From the NCBI GenBank assembly GCA_016934745.1, contig JAFGSF010000038.1, positions 1-45,506 of the forward strand: DNA of 45,506 nt, given 5' to 3'. The DNA comes from Candidatus Aminicenantota bacterium. GTDB lineage: Bacteria; Acidobacteriota; Aminicenantia; UBA2199. Below the pieces are notes generated by a model. It worked only from the letters and a program-made list of their open reading frames with translations. It did not search any database and was not told the origin of the DNA. Positions 30,336-38,982 of the stretch are shown piece after piece; positions within the stretch are counted from its first letter, which is position 1, and each line of letters begins with the position of its first letter. Made by a program: the position numbers and the translations under genes.

Positions 30336-31583
30336 ATGCTTATTCTTGATTTCCTTTACGCATGGCTCCTTTTATTCACGCTCCCTTTCTGGTTAAAATA
30401 TGTTTTCAAAAAGAAATACCGCCGGCTGCTGAAAGACAGGCTGCGGCCGAACTTGCCTGCCCGGACAGAACGGACAATCTGGATGCACGCGGTTTCGGTC
30501 GGTGAAGTGCGCAGCTTAAAATCATTGATCCAAGGATTAAGTGCAATGAAACACGAGGTCATCTTGTCGGTCACCACGCCAAGCGGCTATGAATCCGCCT
30601 GCAAAGAATTTCCGACCTTGCGCGTCATCCATTCGCCGCTGGACCTGTCATGGACCATCAAACGTTTTATCCGCAATATCAATCCCAAACTGGTCGTTTT
30701 CAATGAACTAGAAGTTTGGCCCAACTGGATTTCCTTGCTGCACCGTAAAAAAATCCCCATGCTTTTGATCAACGGACGGATATCCGCCGCCGCCTTCAAC
30801 CGCTACCACTTTTTCAATTTTTTTTTATGGTACTTTTTCAAGCAGATAGACTGTTTCCTGGTTCAAAACAATATTTATAAAAAACGCTTCCTGCAACTGA
30901 AAATTCCAACTGATAAAATCATTGTCTGCGGGAATATCAAGGCCGATGAGGCCGAGTTGAGCCGCCAGAAAATGCCCCTGGCCGGGGAAGTCCGCAGCCA
31001 ATTGCGTTTGCAGGCAGTCACTAAAAAAATTATGGTCCTGGCCAGCAGCCACAGCGCCTGTGAAAAGGTCCTCATGCCGGCCATCAAGCCCTTAAGCACG
31101 ACTTACTTTTTCATTATCGTCCCCCGCCATGTGCAGCGCGCCGCGGCCATCGCGGGGCAGATGCGGCGGCACGGGCTGAAATGCGCAGTATTCAGCCAAA
31201 GCAAAAACATGAATCCCGAAACCCAGGTGCTGATTTACGACCGCATGGGCTACCTGTTCCCCATCATGAGCATCAGCGATGTCGTGTTCATGGGTGGGAC
31301 TTTTGACCAGAAAACAGGCGGTCATAACCTCTATGAGCCGGCCGCCATGGGCAAAACAATCCTGGGCGGGCCTTTTTACAATAATTTTCCCGACATCGGC
31401 AGCGAACTGGAGGAAAGTGGGGTGTATCACCGGGTGAACAACAGCAATGAATTGCTGAAATTTCTGAAAAACTTCCCGGATAAAAACATGAAGCCTGCCA
31501 ATGATAGGGCTTTGGATGCAATTTTAAAGAGAAAAGGGTCCCTGGCATGTACCTTAGAGCAAATTCAACGTTTTATCGGCTGA
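30336..31583 (+). CDS. waaA: 3-deoxy-D-manno-octulosonic acid (Kdo) transferase
   Basis: This 415-residue inner-membrane-bound glycosyltransferase (GT30) adds Kdo to lipid IVA. The N-terminal helix (residues 1-20) anchors it. The GT30 core shows WMHAVSVGEVRSL near 49-61 (catalytic Glu), ELEVWPNW near 124-131, NGRISAAAFNRY near 145 and a C-terminal donor site (SSHSACEK near 237, PRHVQRA near 264, MGGTFDQKTGGHNLYEPAAMGK near 318-339). It is the first gene of kdtA-lpxK-lpxL-rph; its last 37 bases overlap lpxK. Confidence 0.95.
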   Translation: MLILDFLYAWLLLFTLPFWLKYVFKKKYRRLLKDRLRPNLPARTERTIWMHAVSVGEVRSLKSLIQGLSAMKHEVILSVTTPSGYESACKEFPTLRVIHSPLDLSWTIKRFIRNINPKLVVFNELEVWPNWISLLHRKKIPMLLINGRISAAAFNRYHFFNFFLWYFFKQIDCFLVQNNIYKKRFLQLKIPTDKIIVCGNIKADEAELSRQKMPLAGEVRSQLRLQAVTKKIMVLASSHSACEKVLMPAIKPLSTTYFFIIVPRHVQRAAAIAGQMRRHGLKCAVFSQSKNMNPETQVLIYDRMGYLFPIMSISDVVFMGGTFDQKTGGHNLYEPAAMGKTILGGPFYNNFPDIGSELEESGVYHRVNNSNELLKFLKNFPDKNMKPANDRALDAILKRKGSLACTLEQIQRFIG

Positions 31584-32521
31584 GCCTGCCGGCGTTGAAT
31601 CTGGCATCGCTTCTTTTTAAAACAATATCCTTTGTCAATTTAAGCATGAAAGCCCGTCGCCAAAAGCATTTCCCGGACCTGTTCATCATTTCCGTTGACA
31701 GTCTGTCATTTGGCGGCACCGGAAAAACCCCCCTGGTCATGGCCATTGGTCGGGCCCTGGAAAAAAGATCGCTTGCTTTCGCAATCATTTCACGCGGATA
31801 TCGCTCCGCTTACGAAAAAAAAGGCGCCCGGGTCGAACCCACCCACACAGTGGCAGAAGTTGGAGACGAACCCTGGCTGTTCAAAAAGCATTTTCCCAAT
31901 CAGGATGTCATTATCGGCCGTGACCGGCTGCGTTCCATGGCCATGGCCACGGCCAGAAAAAATCGTTTCATCATCATGGACGACGGCCTGCAAACCAGCC
32001 AGGTCCGGAAAGATTTCAGCATCATGCTGGTCAATCCCGGTCACCCCTACTTCTATTTGCGCCACTTTAAATTCATGATGCAGCGAGAAAACATGGTGCT
32101 GCAATACCGGGGTAGAGAACAGCAGGCACACAAAGTGCTGCCGGGAACGTATGCATTCTCCGGAGAAGGTTTTTGGGATGTCGGGAACAACCGGGTGGAT
32201 GTCGGCGCTGCACGGATGATCGCTTTTTCGGCCCTGGGTGACAATGAACGCTTCAAGCACGACATGGCTCATTATCAGCTGGCGGCATTCCGAAATTTTC
32301 CGGACCACCACACCTTCACGGCAGCCGACATCCATGCCCTCGAGGCCCTGCGCCGGGAAAAAGGTGCTTCCTGGATGGTTTGCACTGAAAAGGATTTTTG
32401 TAAACTGAATACCCTTCTTGAACCGGCCACCCCTTTAATCTATTTCCAAAATAAGATAGAATTGCCTGACAATGCCATTGAAGATATCATTAAGCATGCC
32501 GCCGAAAAAGGTTTCCTTTAA
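31547..32521 (+). CDS. lpxK: tetraacyldisaccharide 4'-kinase
   Basis: This 324-residue LpxK phosphorylates the 4' position of the lipid A disaccharide at the inner membrane. A hydrophobic N-terminal segment (about 10-30) is followed by the P-loop FGGTGKTPLVMAIG (near residues 55-68). ISRGYRS near 83, VGDEPWLF near 104 and MDDGLQ near 145 are the family motifs. C-terminal HHTFTAADIHAL and VCTEKDFCKL are standard. The start lies inside kdtA, a 37-base overlap, which forces coupled translation. It is slightly shorter than E. coli LpxK but complete. Confidence 0.95.
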   Translation: MYLRANSTFYRLSLPALNLASLLFKTISFVNLSMKARRQKHFPDLFIISVDSLSFGGTGKTPLVMAIGRALEKRSLAFAIISRGYRSAYEKKGARVEPTHTVAEVGDEPWLFKKHFPNQDVIIGRDRLRSMAMATARKNRFIIMDDGLQTSQVRKDFSIMLVNPGHPYFYLRHFKFMMQRENMVLQYRGREQQAHKVLPGTYAFSGEGFWDVGNNRVDVGAARMIAFSALGDNERFKHDMAHYQLAAFRNFPDHHTFTAADIHALEALRREKGASWMVCTEKDFCKLNTLLEPATPLIYFQNKIELPDNAIEDIIKHAAEKGFL

Positions 32522-33419
32522 GCACCACCTGGAATACGCATTGTTTGCGTCATTTTTATTCATCAGCAAACACACTCCGAACTGGAGTGCGCGCGCCGAA
32601 GTCAAGTTGTTGATTTTTTTTTTGAAAAAAGGCAGCCGTAAACACTCACGGCTTATCGAACACAACCTGGCCAAGGCTTTCCCCGCTTCGACGCCGGATG
32701 TCCTTGATGATCTTAAAAGAAAAATCTACAACCATTTCGGGCGCTTATTCGTTGAAATTACGCGTACATTCGCCCGTAGAAAACCGCAGGCCATCCTTTC
32801 CCATAGCCGCATCCTGCACCCTGAAATTATCCAGCGGGCCCTGCAAAAAAAGCGGGGTTTAATAATTTTTTCGGCCCATTTCGGAAACTGGGAATGGCTG
32901 CCACTGATCTTACACACGCAATTGAAGAAGGATATCTATAGCGTCGCCCGGCCCATGGACAACCCCTTGATCGAAAATAAAGTCAAGGAATTTCGCGAAA
33001 ACATGGGCTCAAAAATCATTTATAAAAAAGGTTCGCTGCGAACCATCCTCAACCGCCTGGCTGATAACGAAATTATTTGCCTGCTGATCGACCAAAACGC
33101 CGTGCCGCGGGAGGGAGTTTTCGTCGATTTTTTTGGCCAAAAGGCGAGCGCCATCACCACGGTAGCGCAATTGTACCTTAAAAAGAACATCCCGGTGGTC
33201 CCGGTTTTCCTGCATTATGAAGAGCAGGAAATTATTCTCGAGGTTTTACCGGAAGTCGATTTTTCCGGAAGCGATAATGACCATGACAACGTGGTCGCGC
33301 TGACCCAACACATGACCGGGTTGATTGAAAGCCAAATCCGGAAATACCCCGAACAATGGCTCTGGTTTCATGACCGCTGGAAAACCAGGCCGAAAGGAGC
33401 AACGCATGAGAGCCCATAA
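32496..33419 (+). CDS. lpxL: lipid A biosynthesis lauroyl/myristoyl acyltransferase (LpxL/HtrB family)
   Basis: The product is about 307 residues from ATG 32496; ATG 32472 is an alternative in the same frame, and both lie inside lpxK. The family hallmark H-x4-E is in FSAHFGNWEW (near residues 126-136). Other markers are LFVEITRTF near 85, RPMDNPLIE near 150, LLIDQNAVPREGVFVDFFG near 193-211 and C-terminal PEQWLWFHDRWKTRP. It transfers a secondary acyl chain to Kdo-lipid IVA. It is co-transcribed with kdtA and lpxK and overlaps rph by 14 bases. Confidence 0.92.
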   Translation: MPPKKVSFKHHLEYALFASFLFISKHTPNWSARAEVKLLIFFLKKGSRKHSRLIEHNLAKAFPASTPDVLDDLKRKIYNHFGRLFVEITRTFARRKPQAILSHSRILHPEIIQRALQKKRGLIIFSAHFGNWEWLPLILHTQLKKDIYSVARPMDNPLIENKVKEFRENMGSKIIYKKGSLRTILNRLADNEIICLLIDQNAVPREGVFVDFFGQKASAITTVAQLYLKKNIPVVPVFLHYEEQEIILEVLPEVDFSGSDNDHDNVVALTQHMTGLIESQIRKYPEQWLWFHDRWKTRPKGATHESP

Positions 33420-34134
33420 CAGGCTGGAACAACAACTCCGGCCCATTACTTTTATTCCCGGGTATATTCACAACGTCCCCGGTTCGGTTCTATGCGAGCA
33501 TGGCAATACCCGTGTCGTCGCCACGGCGACGATTGAAGAAAAGACCCCGCACTTTCTAAAAAAGAGCGGCCAGGGATGGATTACGGCCGAATATGCCATG
33601 CTGCCGGGTTCATCGGGAAATCAGCGCGTGGCGCGCGAAAGGGCCAAAACAAACAACCGCAGCAGCGAAATCCAGCGTTTTATCAGCCGCTCCCTGCGCA
33701 TGGCCGTGAATCTGAAGCAGCTCGGCGCCAGGACGATCACCCTGGACACGGACGTGATCCAGGCCGATGGCAGCACCCGCTGCGCTTCGCTCAACGCCGG
33801 TTTCATCGCCTTGATTTTGTCCCTGAAATATCTGGTCTACGAACAGCTGATCCCCGATTTTCCAGCCTTTCAATTCATGGCTGCCGTTTCCATCGGAGTC
33901 AAAGACCAGGAAATCCTGGCTGACCTGGACTACGACGAAGATTCCCAGGCTGACAGTGACATCAACATCGTATCCTTGGCTGACGAATCTTTGATTGAGG
34001 TCCAATCATTTTGCGAACGTCGCCCCCTGGCCATGGATATTTTTCAGCAAGCCGTAGCGCTGGGTATTGAAAAAAACCTGGAAATAATTGCACTGCAAAA
34101 AAAAGTGCTTGCCGCGGCAGGCATCCCTTTCTGA
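33406..34134 (+). CDS. rph: ribonuclease PH
   Basis: This 242-residue phosphorolytic 3' exoribonuclease trims tRNA 3' ends. ATG 33406 follows AAAGGAGC. Conserved blocks are VLCEHGNTRVVATATIEE near residues 26-43, GWITAEYAMLPGSS near 56-69, RSLRMAVNLKQLGARTITLDTDVIQADGSTRCASLNAGF near 95-135 and DLDYDEDSQADSDINIV near 176-192. The phosphate-binding Arg/Ser region is intact. Placement after the lipid A genes is probably a chance of operon layout. It is convergent with the surA-like gene, 44 bases away; I see no clear terminator between them. Confidence 0.96.
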   Translation: MRAHNRLEQQLRPITFIPGYIHNVPGSVLCEHGNTRVVATATIEEKTPHFLKKSGQGWITAEYAMLPGSSGNQRVARERAKTNNRSSEIQRFISRSLRMAVNLKQLGARTITLDTDVIQADGSTRCASLNAGFIALILSLKYLVYEQLIPDFPAFQFMAAVSIGVKDQEILADLDYDEDSQADSDINIVSLADESLIEVQSFCERRPLAMDIFQQAVALGIEKNLEIIALQKKVLAAAGIPF

Positions 34135-34178
34135 TTTTTCAGCACCCGGACCGGATTATCTGAGTCAGATGATCATGG

Positions 34179-35135
34179 TCACGGAAATTTTTTCAATATT
34201 TTAATGTAACTGTCTTTTTTCAACTGCTCAATGTATTCTTTTAACTTGATTTGCTGCTGCTCTTCGCGAAGCTTGTACAGGATATCCTCACGAACATCCT
34301 TGACTTCCTGGAGACGGTCGGGGCTGAAATCGGCTAGTTGGATGATGTACCAGCCCTTGTCGGTTTCTATCCAACCGGAATACTCATCTTTTTTCAGCTT
34401 CAGCGCCGCGTCTTCCAGATTCTTGTCCAGTTCGCCTTTCTTGAATTTACCCAGGGCGACATTATTCTCGGCATCGGGCAGTTGCGAATATTTTTTAGCC
34501 ACGGACTCGAATAGCCCGGGCTTCAATTCAGCCGAGATCAAATCCATGGTTTCCTGCAGTTTCAGGTTTCCGGCGCTTTTTTCAAGGAAAATGCAATTCA
34601 GGGTCATCTCGGCTGGAATAGTATACTGTTCGGGATGGCTCCGATAATATTCCATGATCTGCGGATTATCCACCTTGATTTTTGATCCCACTTCTTCTGC
34701 AACCAGCCGTTCCTGTTTGCGCCGTTCTTTCCACTGCTCTTTCCAGGCACCGAATTCAATTCCTTCCTGTCGCAAGGCGTTTTTTAAATCTTCATCACTG
34801 GCAAAATTATATTGTTTTTTTATGTCCTGGATGATCATTTCCACATCGCTGTCGACATTGTAGTTTTTTTCCTTGATTTTGGACATGAGCAGCTTTTGTT
34901 CAATGAGTTTATTCAACAGGTTATTTTTCATTTCCAATAGCGCCTCTTCCAGTTTTTCTCCCTCCAACTGGGCATGCAGAGCACGCAGCATATCCGTTTC
35001 AAATTGCTTCAACTCGCTGCCGGTAATCACTTCATCATTGACTACGGCATAAATTTCTTCGATTGTTTCTGCTGCCAGTAAACCCAGACTAATGACAAGG
35101 GCCAGGGTCACCGTCAGAAAGATTTTTTGTTTCAT
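34179..35135 (-). CDS. SurA-like periplasmic chaperone with parvulin-type domain
   Basis: The product is about 318 residues from ATG 35135 (GGAG 9 bases upstream; a GTG two codons earlier is too close to that site). A signal peptide (1-22, ends LAAE) is followed by the SurA N-terminal helical module (EIYAVVNDEVITGSELKQFE, residues ~28-47; LLNKLIEQKLLMSK near 72). One parvulin (PpiC) domain lies at about 170-270 (EMTLNCIFLEK, LFESVAKKYSQLPDAENNVALGKFKKGEL, GWYIIQLADF). The likely role is assisting outer-membrane protein folding. It overlaps the upstream parvulin-like lipoprotein gene by 47 bases, so the two form an operon. Confidence 0.88.
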   Translation of the reverse strand: MKQKIFLTVTLALVISLGLLAAETIEEIYAVVNDEVITGSELKQFETDMLRALHAQLEGEKLEEALLEMKNNLLNKLIEQKLLMSKIKEKNYNVDSDVEMIIQDIKKQYNFASDEDLKNALRQEGIEFGAWKEQWKERRKQERLVAEEVGSKIKVDNPQIMEYYRSHPEQYTIPAEMTLNCIFLEKSAGNLKLQETMDLISAELKPGLFESVAKKYSQLPDAENNVALGKFKKGELDKNLEDAALKLKKDEYSGWIETDKGWYIIQLADFSPDRLQEVKDVREDILYKLREEQQQIKLKEYIEQLKKDSYIKILKKFP

Positions 35136-36087
35136 TTTCACTCACTCCGGAATCTGATTTTATATAGGAAAAATACAAATTGTCGTAATGAATATGCACC
35201 GGGATTTCTTTTTTCAATGCGGATAAAAAATCCTGGTAAGCTTCGGCCAGTCTCGCCGAAAGCATTTTATTCTTGATTTCATCCTTGACCCCCGCCAACA
35301 AAAGCATCCTGGCTTTTCTTTTCCGGGTGATTTTGAACAAATGGAATCCATAAGGCGATTCGACAATGGGACTGATTTGGTTCACTTTGAGCGAAAAAAC
35401 CACGTCCTCCATTTCCTGTGGCAGAATTCCTTTTTCAAAAAAACCCATGGCACCGCCCTGGGCGGCATCGGGAGATATGGATTCGCGACGGGCTATTTCC
35501 TCAAAACGCGAGGGTTGGTTCACCAGTTCTTGGCGGAGTTTAAGCAATTTTTCGCGGTCCTTGGCCAAAATTTGAAAAAGCTGAATTTCTTCGTTTCTAC
35601 GAAAATCGGTCAAGTGAGACTCATAAAACTGCGCCACTTCCATATCACTGACCTCGATATCCTTATACACCTGGGTCAGCAAATAATTCTGAACTTTTAA
35701 TGCCTGGCGAACCGTGGAGGCATCCACGAGCAGATCCGGCTGCTTGCTTTTTATTTGATCCAGATATTCATTCACGTCACTTTCATCAACCTGGATGCCC
35801 GCTTGCTCAGCCTTGAATAAAAGAATCTGTTGTTCACAAAAAACATCAAACAGGCGGGAAACGAGTTTGTCGCTGCTTTTTTGCTCAAGGACATCGGCAT
35901 TCTGCAATTTGATGAAATTCTTGAATTCGCGGTTGGTCAAAGAAATGGAGCCGATGGTCATGATGATTTTGGTTTCTTGGGCCGCTTTTGGGTCAATCAT
36001 CGGCCTGGCTTCTTTATTTTCGGAAGAGTTTTTGCATTGCGCAAAGGCAACGGCAATTAAAAAAAGGGACAGTAATTTTTTATTCAT
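35089..36087 (-). CDS. parvulin-type peptidyl-prolyl isomerase, probable lipoprotein
   Basis: The product is about 332 residues from ATG 36087, chosen over the open upstream extension because a signal sequence starts here and a promoter lies directly upstream. The lipobox reads AVAFAQC (Cys about residue 18), so it is probably a lipoprotein. A SurA-N-like helical region (FKNFIKLQNADVLEQ...) precedes a parvulin domain at about 165-270 (IQLFQILAK, FEEIARRESISPDAAQGGAMGFFEKGILP, ESPYGFHLFKI). The arrangement resembles PrsA/SurA relatives acting on exported proteins. It is the first gene of the two-chaperone operon, divergent from uppS. Confidence 0.87.
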   Translation of the reverse strand: MNKKLLSLFLIAVAFAQCKNSSENKEARPMIDPKAAQETKIIMTIGSISLTNREFKNFIKLQNADVLEQKSSDKLVSRLFDVFCEQQILLFKAEQAGIQVDESDVNEYLDQIKSKQPDLLVDASTVRQALKVQNYLLTQVYKDIEVSDMEVAQFYESHLTDFRRNEEIQLFQILAKDREKLLKLRQELVNQPSRFEEIARRESISPDAAQGGAMGFFEKGILPQEMEDVVFSLKVNQISPIVESPYGFHLFKITRKRKARMLLLAGVKDEIKNKMLSARLAEAYQDFLSALKKEIPVHIHYDNLYFSYIKSDSGVSENETKNLSDGDPGPCH

Positions 36088-36096
36088 CCGTTTTCT

Positions 36097-36125
36097 ATTA
36101 TATACCAGTCCCATCCTGATTTCAA
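36097..36125 (-). promoter_or_regulatory. promoter of the parvulin chaperone operon (very short leader)
   Basis: On the minus strand: TTGAAA (36120-36125), a 17-base spacer and a perfect TATAAT (36097-36102). The -10 ends 9 bases before ATG 36087, so the leader would be only about 2-4 bases. Confidence 0.75.
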
Positions 36126-36182
36126 TGTGTTTGCGGCCTGCCCCGGGGATGCTGATGTTAATGGGTGCTGCCGCCGTCCCGG

Positions 36183-36211
36183 TTGACAAAGCGCCGAGGA
36201 AAAAATATAAT
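36183..36211 (+). promoter_or_regulatory. perfect-consensus leaderless promoter of the uppS-cdsA-dxr-rseP operon
   Basis: TTGACA (36183-36188), a 17-base spacer and TATAAT (36206-36211) match the consensus at all twelve positions. ATG 36218 starts 7 bases after the -10 ends, where transcription would begin. An out-of-frame ATG at 36214 lies upstream of that point. Confidence 0.88.
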
Positions 36212-36217
36212 TCATGG

Positions 36218-36976
36218 ATGTTAGAGCATATACGATCCCTTTATCCTGAAAAAAGTGTTGAACATAAACTGCTTGGACAAATTGATGAAAAACGATTGCC
36301 CGGGCATATCGCGATTATCATGGACGGCAACGGGCGCTGGGCAAATCAAAACAACCTGAAACGGACCGCCGGTCACAGTGCCGGCGCCGCAACGGCCCGA
36401 ACCATCACCGAAATGGCTGCACGCCTAGGCATCAAGTACCTGACGTTGTTTACTTTCTCCAGCGAGAACTGGAAAAGGCCGGCCAGTGAAATTCGTTTCC
36501 TGATGAACATGCTCTATGAAAAACTGCTCAATGAACAGGATTTACTGGATAAAAACGACATCAAATTGAAAATTCTCGGCGCCATTGACAAATTGCCTGC
36601 AAAATTGCAAAAAAAACTGCGCGAAACAGAAGCCAAATCGAAAAAACACCGGGGCCTGCAGGTCAATTTGGCCCTCAATTATGGATCCAGGTCCGAAATC
36701 ATCACCGCCGTAAAAAAAATAATCGCCCTGGGCATTCCCGCGTCCCGACTCAATGAACAATCCTTTGCCAAATACCTGGATACGGCGGGATGTCCGGACC
36801 CCGACCTGCTGATCCGGACCTCCGGAGAGTTCAGGATATCCAATTTTCTCCTCTTTCAAATCGCATACAGTGAACTGTACTTCACCACCATTCTGTGGCC
36901 TGATTTTAAAGCCAGAGATTTTTTCCGCGCCATTATCGATTTTCAGGGCCGCAACAGGAGATTCGGAAGCATATGA
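36218..36976 (+). CDS. uppS: undecaprenyl diphosphate synthase (cis-prenyltransferase)
   Basis: This 252-residue enzyme makes the C55 lipid carrier for peptidoglycan and LPS by condensing isopentenyl units. The frame is open far upstream, but the promoter ends at 36211 and only ATG 36218 is in frame and downstream. The motifs are complete: AIIMDGNGRWA (catalytic Asp near residue 34), GHSAGA near 52, LTLFTFSSENWKRP near 76-89, LALNYGSRSEII near 151 and the C-terminal DLLIRTSGEFRISNFLLFQIAYSELYF near 197-223. It overlaps cdsA by 4 bases. Confidence 0.96.
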   Translation: MLEHIRSLYPEKSVEHKLLGQIDEKRLPGHIAIIMDGNGRWANQNNLKRTAGHSAGAATARTITEMAARLGIKYLTLFTFSSENWKRPASEIRFLMNMLYEKLLNEQDLLDKNDIKLKILGAIDKLPAKLQKKLRETEAKSKKHRGLQVNLALNYGSRSEIITAVKKIIALGIPASRLNEQSFAKYLDTAGCPDPDLLIRTSGEFRISNFLLFQIAYSELYFTTILWPDFKARDFFRAIIDFQGRNRRFGSI

Positions 36977-37779
36977 ATGATTTAAGCAAACGCCTGCCAA
37001 CCACGGCGGTTTTGATTGTTTTCACTTATAGCGCAATCCGTTTCCTTCCACTCATCTACTTTTCAGCCCTGATCTATATACTGATCAGCCTGGCCGCCGT
37101 TGAATTGATCACATTAACCCAACCGCGTTTATTTTCCTGGCCTTTGGTTTTTTTCAACGGCCTGTTGATCGCCCTGGCCTTTACCGTGAAGCAAGTCGAC
37201 TTGCTTCAAGCGTTGACCGCGGCGTTAATTGCCAGCGGTCTGTTCTATCTGTTCACCGTCACCAATCAACAGCGTCTCGAGTCGTTTGTCCGCGATATGG
37301 GCATTAACGCCCTGACCGCGATATATCTTTATATTCCCTTATACTTTCTGTTCGCATTAAAAAAACTGGGTGCCAATGGCAATTATCTTTTTTTTCTGAT
37401 TTTTGTCATCGCCATGGGCGATTCCGGAGCATACTTTATCGGCCGGGCTTTCGGCAAGCATAAAATTTACCCCTTGGCTTCCCCCAAAAAATCACTCGAA
37501 GGCCTCGTCGCCGCCGTTCTGACCGCGGCACTGAGCGGCTGGCTGTCGATTTGGCTTTTCCCGCTTAAGGTAAAAATTTCAACCGCCATGATCAGCGCCG
37601 CCATCATCGGACTTTTCTCCCAGCTCTCGGATCCGGTTGAATCCCTTTTCAAGCGGGCCTCCGGGAAAAAGGATTCCAGCCATTTGCTGCCGGGGCACGG
37701 CGGAATCCTCGATCGGGTTGACAGCTATATCTTCTGCGCTCCACTGCTATATTACATCATGATGTATTTCTGGAAATAA
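36973..37779 (+). CDS. cdsA: phosphatidate cytidylyltransferase
   Basis: This 268-residue, multi-spanning inner membrane enzyme makes CDP-diacylglycerol. It has seven to eight hydrophobic helices and the CdsA signature at the C-terminus: SQLSDPVESLFKRASGKKDSSHLLPGHGGILDRVDS (about residues 215-250, with the metal-binding Asp residues). GDSGAYFIGRAFGKHKIYPLASPKKSLEG near 150-178 is the second conserved block. ATG overlaps uppS (ATGA). The gene order uppS-cdsA-dxr-rseP is widespread in bacteria. Confidence 0.95.
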   Translation: MNDLSKRLPTTAVLIVFTYSAIRFLPLIYFSALIYILISLAAVELITLTQPRLFSWPLVFFNGLLIALAFTVKQVDLLQALTAALIASGLFYLFTVTNQQRLESFVRDMGINALTAIYLYIPLYFLFALKKLGANGNYLFFLIFVIAMGDSGAYFIGRAFGKHKIYPLASPKKSLEGLVAAVLTAALSGWLSIWLFPLKVKISTAMISAAIIGLFSQLSDPVESLFKRASGKKDSSHLLPGHGGILDRVDSYIFCAPLLYYIMMYFWK

Positions 37780-37821
37780 GTGCATGGCTATCCATCTCAG
37801 CGCAAGGCCCGCAGTTCAGCC

Positions 37822-38982
37822 ATGGTAAAAAATATTATTGTGCTCGGTTCCACCGGATCAATTGGATGCAGCACTTTGGCCGTTTTAGCTGAAAATAAAA
37901 AAGAGTTCCGGCTGTTGGGATTGGCGGCGGGAACAAACAAGCGCATGCTGGACCGGCAAATTTCCGAGTTTGATCCGCCACTGATCAGCGTCAAGTCCCA
38001 AGAACACGCGTTGGAGTTGCGCAGGCAGTATCCGGAAAAAAAAGTATTTTTTGGCATGGAGGGATTGCTGGAAATTATTTCTCAACCGCAGATTGACTGC
38101 GTCGTAGCCGCCATAACCGGTACCACCGCATTGGCGGCGACGCTGCAGTCCATCCGCTTGAACCTGAGGCTGTGCCTGGCCAACAAGGAAACCTTGGTTG
38201 CGGCCGGAGAACTGATCAATCGTGAGCTGGACAATTCCCGGGCCGAATTAATTCCCATTGACAGCGAACAGAGTGCCATATTTCAATGCCTGGCCAGCAG
38301 TCCGCTCAAACAGGTGCGCCGGGTCATATTGACCGCTTCAGGCGGGCCATTTTTCAAGGATGCGCAAAAAAACTTTGCCGATATCGGAGTGGAAGAAGCC
38401 TTGGCCCATCCCACCTGGTCCATGGGGAAAAAAATCACCATTGACTCGGCCACGCTCATGAACAAGGCCCTGGAAATCATTGAAGCCCATTATCTCTTCA
38501 AGCTGCGCCCCGATCAGATCGGAGCCCTGATCCATCCCCAAAGCATCGTCCATTCCATGGTCGAATTTGTGGACTCGGCCATTTTGGCCCAACTGGGAAT
38601 CCCCGACATGAAACTGCCGATCCAATACGCATTGAGTTATCCCAAACGCATCCCAAGCCCGTGGCCAAGCCTTGATTTGACTCGGCAGCAGCCACTTGAA
38701 TTTTTCACAGTGGATACCCGGCGTTTCGCTTCCATTGCCATGGCTTACGAAGTACTGAAACAAGGCCGCAATGCCGGGGCCGTGTTCAACGCCGCCAACG
38801 AAACGGCGGTGGAATTTTTTATGGAAAACAAAATCTCCTTCAAGGACATCTACGCCATTGTCGCCGCCATGCTGGACCAATGGGATTTTTCACCCATACG
38901 GACCCTTGCCGACGTTGAGGCGACTATTGTTCAAACGAAAATAAAAACCAGGGAACATATCGAAAACGAGGTAATAAAATGA
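37822..38982 (+). CDS. dxr: 1-deoxy-D-xylulose 5-phosphate reductoisomerase
   Basis: This 386-residue Dxr makes MEP, the committed step of the non-mevalonate isoprenoid route, feeding uppS in the same operon. ATG 37822 gives the standard N-terminus IIVLGSTGSIGCSTL (NADPH site); the frame opens at 37780 but that extension is not conserved. Other blocks are ANKETLVAAGELI near 118, PIDSEQSAIFQCL near 142 (metal site), TASGGPF near 172, HPTWSMGKKITIDSATLMNKALEIIEAH near 190-217, HPQSIVHSMVEFVD near 228. It is full length and overlaps rseP by 4 bases. Confidence 0.96.
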   Translation: MVKNIIVLGSTGSIGCSTLAVLAENKKEFRLLGLAAGTNKRMLDRQISEFDPPLISVKSQEHALELRRQYPEKKVFFGMEGLLEIISQPQIDCVVAAITGTTALAATLQSIRLNLRLCLANKETLVAAGELINRELDNSRAELIPIDSEQSAIFQCLASSPLKQVRRVILTASGGPFFKDAQKNFADIGVEEALAHPTWSMGKKITIDSATLMNKALEIIEAHYLFKLRPDQIGALIHPQSIVHSMVEFVDSAILAQLGIPDMKLPIQYALSYPKRIPSPWPSLDLTRQQPLEFFTVDTRRFASIAMAYEVLKQGRNAGAVFNAANETAVEFFMENKISFKDIYAIVAAMLDQWDFSPIRTLADVEATIVQTKIKTREHIENEVIK

